Below, in pieces: positions 5,949 to 7,176 of a DNA stretch of 7,176 nt (its first letter is position 1; each line of letters starts with the position of its first letter). The notes below the pieces were generated by a model that worked only from the letters and a program-made list of their open reading frames with translations, did not search any database and had not been told where the DNA came from. Made by a program: the position numbers and the translations under genes. The stretch spans positions 1 through 7,176 of the forward strand of contig CALCIC010000348.1 in NCBI GenBank assembly GCA_937907405.1. The letters run 5' to 3'. This stretch comes from an uncultured Isosphaeraceae bacterium. Lineage in GTDB: Bacteria; Planctomycetota; Planctomycetia; Isosphaerales; Isosphaeraceae.

Positions 5949-6704
5949 TCAGCGGACGGCGGCGGGCTGAGCCGCCGCGGCGGCGGCGGCCGGCGGAGCG
6001 CCCGCGGCGTCCTCGGCGGCGGCCGGCTTGGCAGCCCGTCCCCCTACGGCGGCGTACCACTTGTTGAGGTTGAAGACGACGTCCGCGGTGATGTCGTTGC
6101 GAGGGTCGGAGTAGACCATCGTGTTCGACATCGCGGCCATCACCGAGTTCGGGTTGCTCCCGGTGATCGGCTGGTTGGAAACCCGGACGACGTAGTTGTA
6201 CCGCCGCTGTTCGGCGATCTTCTGCACCATCACCTGGATTTCCTTGTACAGCGTGGCCATCGATTCGGCCTCGCGGGCGCTGAACTCGCGCTCGGCCTGC
6301 TCGCGGCCGGCTTCCATCCGGGCCTTCAGCTCGGTGATGTGGTTCTCGCGCTTCTTGAAGTCGTCGCTGCCGGGGGCGAGCTTGCCGAGCATCTCGGCCT
6401 CCTGGGCCATCTCGGTCTGGATCTTCATCAGATCCTTCTTCTTGGCCATGGCCGCGGCTTCGAACTCCTCGCCCTGGGCCTTGACCTTCTCATAGCCCTT
6501 GAAGACCGCTTCCAGGTCGACCGTGCCGATCATCGGCGCGATCGGCTCCTTGAACGCGGCGGGGGCCGTGGATCCGGCGGCGGCGGTGCGATGCACGGCG
6601 CGATCCTGAGGCGGCTGGCCCTGGCCCATGATGGGGGCGACGAGGCAGACCGCGCCCGCGGCTCCGAGACCCAGGGCCGCGATCAAACGAGATGAGAGAA
6701 CCAT
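5949..6704 (-). CDS. OmpH/Skp family outer-membrane protein chaperone
   Basis: A predicted periplasmic chaperone that holds unfolded outer-membrane proteins. From ATG 6704 the product is 251 residues: a signal peptide (MVLSSRLIAALGLGAAGAV..., cleavage probably near residue 27), a polar Pro/Ala linker to about residue 55, then the OmpH domain beginning IGTVDLEAVFKGY (59-71). Next come long charged helices rich in Glu, Lys and Ala (about 72-167) that would form the Skp coiled-coil arms, and a closing strand region YNYVVRV (169-175) and NDITADVVFNLN (203-214). The last 30 residues are an Ala/Pro tail not typical of Skp. Start choice: AGGAG (6713-6717) lies eight bases before ATG 6704, but only two before ATG 6710 and overlapping GTG 6713, so 6704 fits best. 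The next gene is lpxC-fabZ, consistent with a shared outer-membrane assembly role; in many bacteria skp also lies near lpx genes. Confidence 0.92.
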   Translation of the reverse strand: MVLSSRLIAALGLGAAGAVCLVAPIMGQGQPPQDRAVHRTAAAGSTAPAAFKEPIAPMIGTVDLEAVFKGYEKVKAQGEEFEAAAMAKKKDLMKIQTEMAQEAEMLGKLAPGSDDFKKRENHITELKARMEAGREQAEREFSAREAESMATLYKEIQVMVQKIAEQRRYNYVVRVSNQPITGSNPNSVMAAMSNTMVYSDPRNDITADVVFNLNKWYAAVGGRAAKPAAAEDAAGAPPAAAAAAAQPAAVR

Positions 6705-6712
6705 CGGCATCA

Positions 6713-6720
6713 CTCCTTTT
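6713..6720 (-). promoter_or_regulatory. ompH ribosome binding site that decides the start
   Basis: AAAAGGAG on the minus strand is the strongest ribosome binding site in the window. It is followed closely by GTG (6713), ATG (6710) and ATG (6704), all in frame. Only 6704 has normal spacing (eight bases), so the two upstream starts are unlikely. Confidence 0.75.
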
Positions 6721-6751
6721 CACCGCTGGTGGTCGCAGGCCGTACGCCTGT

Positions 6752-6769
6752 CTTATGCTCGAATCGAGC
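6752..6769 (-). promoter_or_regulatory. Candidate ompH promoter/operator: CATAAG next to dyad GCTCGA-A-TCGAGC
   Basis: A 13-base perfect inverted repeat (6757-6769) abuts CATAAG (complement of 6752-6757), which matches TATAAT at four of six positions. In reading order the dyad would fall in the spacer between -35 and -10, a classic repressor position. I see no good -35 hexamer. The untranslated leader would be about 40 bases. Confidence 0.25.
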
Positions 6770-6842
6770 GGTCGCCGACTTCCGACTTGCATCCCTCGCG
6801 TCCTGGGGGGAGTCGAGCCTGGACCGGGGACCGGCCGAACGC

Positions 6843-6869
6843 CCTCCGCCTCTGAAGCAGAGGAGGGGG
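6843..6869. terminator. Strong hairpin, possible terminator of the right-edge gene
   Basis: CCTCTG (6849-6854) pairs with CAGAGG (6858-6863) around an AAG loop. Beyond a G-A mismatch five more pairs form between 6843-6847 and 6865-6869, one of them T-G. It lies about 140 bases after the right-edge gene's stop. There is no T run after it on the minus strand, so it would be a non-canonical terminator, or else a leader element. Confidence 0.3.
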
Positions 6870-7005
6870 TCGACGATCTTCCCGGAGTCCGGCGAGCCAA
6901 CGTCGGCATTCTGCGCGGAACCACGACAGGGGTCAAGGCGAACCGCGCGACGTCGAGCTTCGACTCGCGCGGCGCCGAGACGCCGTTCGATCTCATCCGG
7001 CCGGC

Positions 7006-7176
7006 TCAGGCGCCGGTGTAGGTCAGCACGAAGTCGTGGAACTTGTACTTCTTGTTCTTGGGGGTCTCGCCGGCGGCCGAGAACAGGCTCAGCAGCATGT
7101 CCCCGAAATGCTCGGTTCGGACGCTGTAGGAGTTGTGCTTGCCCTCGCGACGCGACTCGATCAGGCCGGACACCCG
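7006..7176 (-). CDS. C-terminal 56 residues of a possible winged-helix transcriptional regulator (partial)
   Basis: An open frame enters from the right edge and ends at TGA 7006-7008. The visible part begins RVSGLIESRREGKHNSYSVR, which reads like the end of a recognition helix and the beta wing of ArsR-type winged-helix proteins (pattern: G-L-I/V, x, SRREG+, x, x, x-Y-x-V). An amphipathic helix (HFGDMLLSLFSAAGE, 23-37) and a short Lys-rich C-terminus follow. Codon use is strongly GC-ending and the frame stays open for its whole length, which supports a real gene. The family call rests on this short stretch only, and the DNA-binding helices are outside the window. It is on the same strand as the lpx cluster but separated by 301 bases. 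Confidence 0.8.
   Translation of the reverse strand, partial: RVSGLIESRREGKHNSYSVRTEHFGDMLLSLFSAAGETPKNKKYKFHDFVLTYTGA

Larger units (their letters stand above)
6705..7005. other. 301-nt non-coding region upstream of ompH
   Basis: It separates the stop of the right-edge gene from the ompH start. In reading order it holds a small GC stem (6970-6985), a strong hairpin (6843-6869), a perfect dyad beside a -10-like CATAAG (6752-6769), a 5-bp stem CAGGC/GCCTG (6736-6750) and the ompH ribosome binding site AAAAGGAG (6713-6720). It probably carries the promoter of the ompH-lpx operon. Short open frames on both strands here have no motif or support. Confidence 0.6.

Noticed and set aside
5787..6695. 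Plus-strand open frame of 302 codons opposite ompH
   Set aside because: It is antisense to ompH; its Leu/Gly/His-rich composition follows from reversed codons, and no ribosome binding site or motif supports it.
6638..6704. Cysteine in the OmpH signal peptide as a possible lipobox
   Set aside because: The residues before the Cys are G-A-V; the -3 position is not Leu/Val/Ile and the -1 position is Val, so a lipoprotein site is unlikely.

Overview
The window is high-GC DNA that most likely comes from a planctomycete, probably of the Isosphaeraceae type. Three things point there: an outer-membrane and lipid A gene cluster containing an LpxC-FabZ fusion, wide gaps between co-directional genes, and a giant Gly-rich surface protein whose N-terminus carries the planctomycete extracellular motif (LELLEDRLVLS). 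The assignment is inference from gene content; there is no rRNA or other marker here. All six genes lie on the minus strand, so the biological reading order runs from high to low coordinates.

Reading along the minus strand: (1) 7176-7006, the last 56 codons of a gene entering from the right edge, resembling the wing and C-terminus of a winged-helix regulator. (2) A 301-nt gap with a strong hairpin, a perfect dyad and the ribosome binding site of the next gene. (3) 6704-5949, an OmpH/Skp-family periplasmic chaperone. (4) 5745-4393, an LpxC-FabZ fusion, preceded by a leader with two mutually exclusive GC-rich stems. (5) 4260-3448, LpxA. (6) 3398-2274, a Gfo/Idh/MocA NAD(P)-dependent oxidoreductase. 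(7) A 532-nt gap. (8) 1741-1, the first 580 codons of a secreted Gly-rich beta-helix protein that runs off the left edge.

Genes 3 to 6 look like one outer-membrane biogenesis operon: OmpH escorts outer-membrane proteins, LpxA and LpxC carry out the first two lipid A steps, and FabZ dehydrates the same 3-hydroxyacyl-ACP pool that LpxA uses. The oxidoreductase directly after lpxA could modify the UDP-sugar substrate (GnnA-like) or be an unrelated sugar dehydrogenase. The surface protein appears to be a separate unit with its own leader.

The most unusual non-coding signals are three different 5-bp tandem repeats in two gaps of the operon, two of them at the stop codons of ompH and lpxC-fabZ, and the alternative stem pair just before the lpxC-fabZ ribosome binding site. 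I found no mobile element, CRISPR array, tRNA or rRNA.
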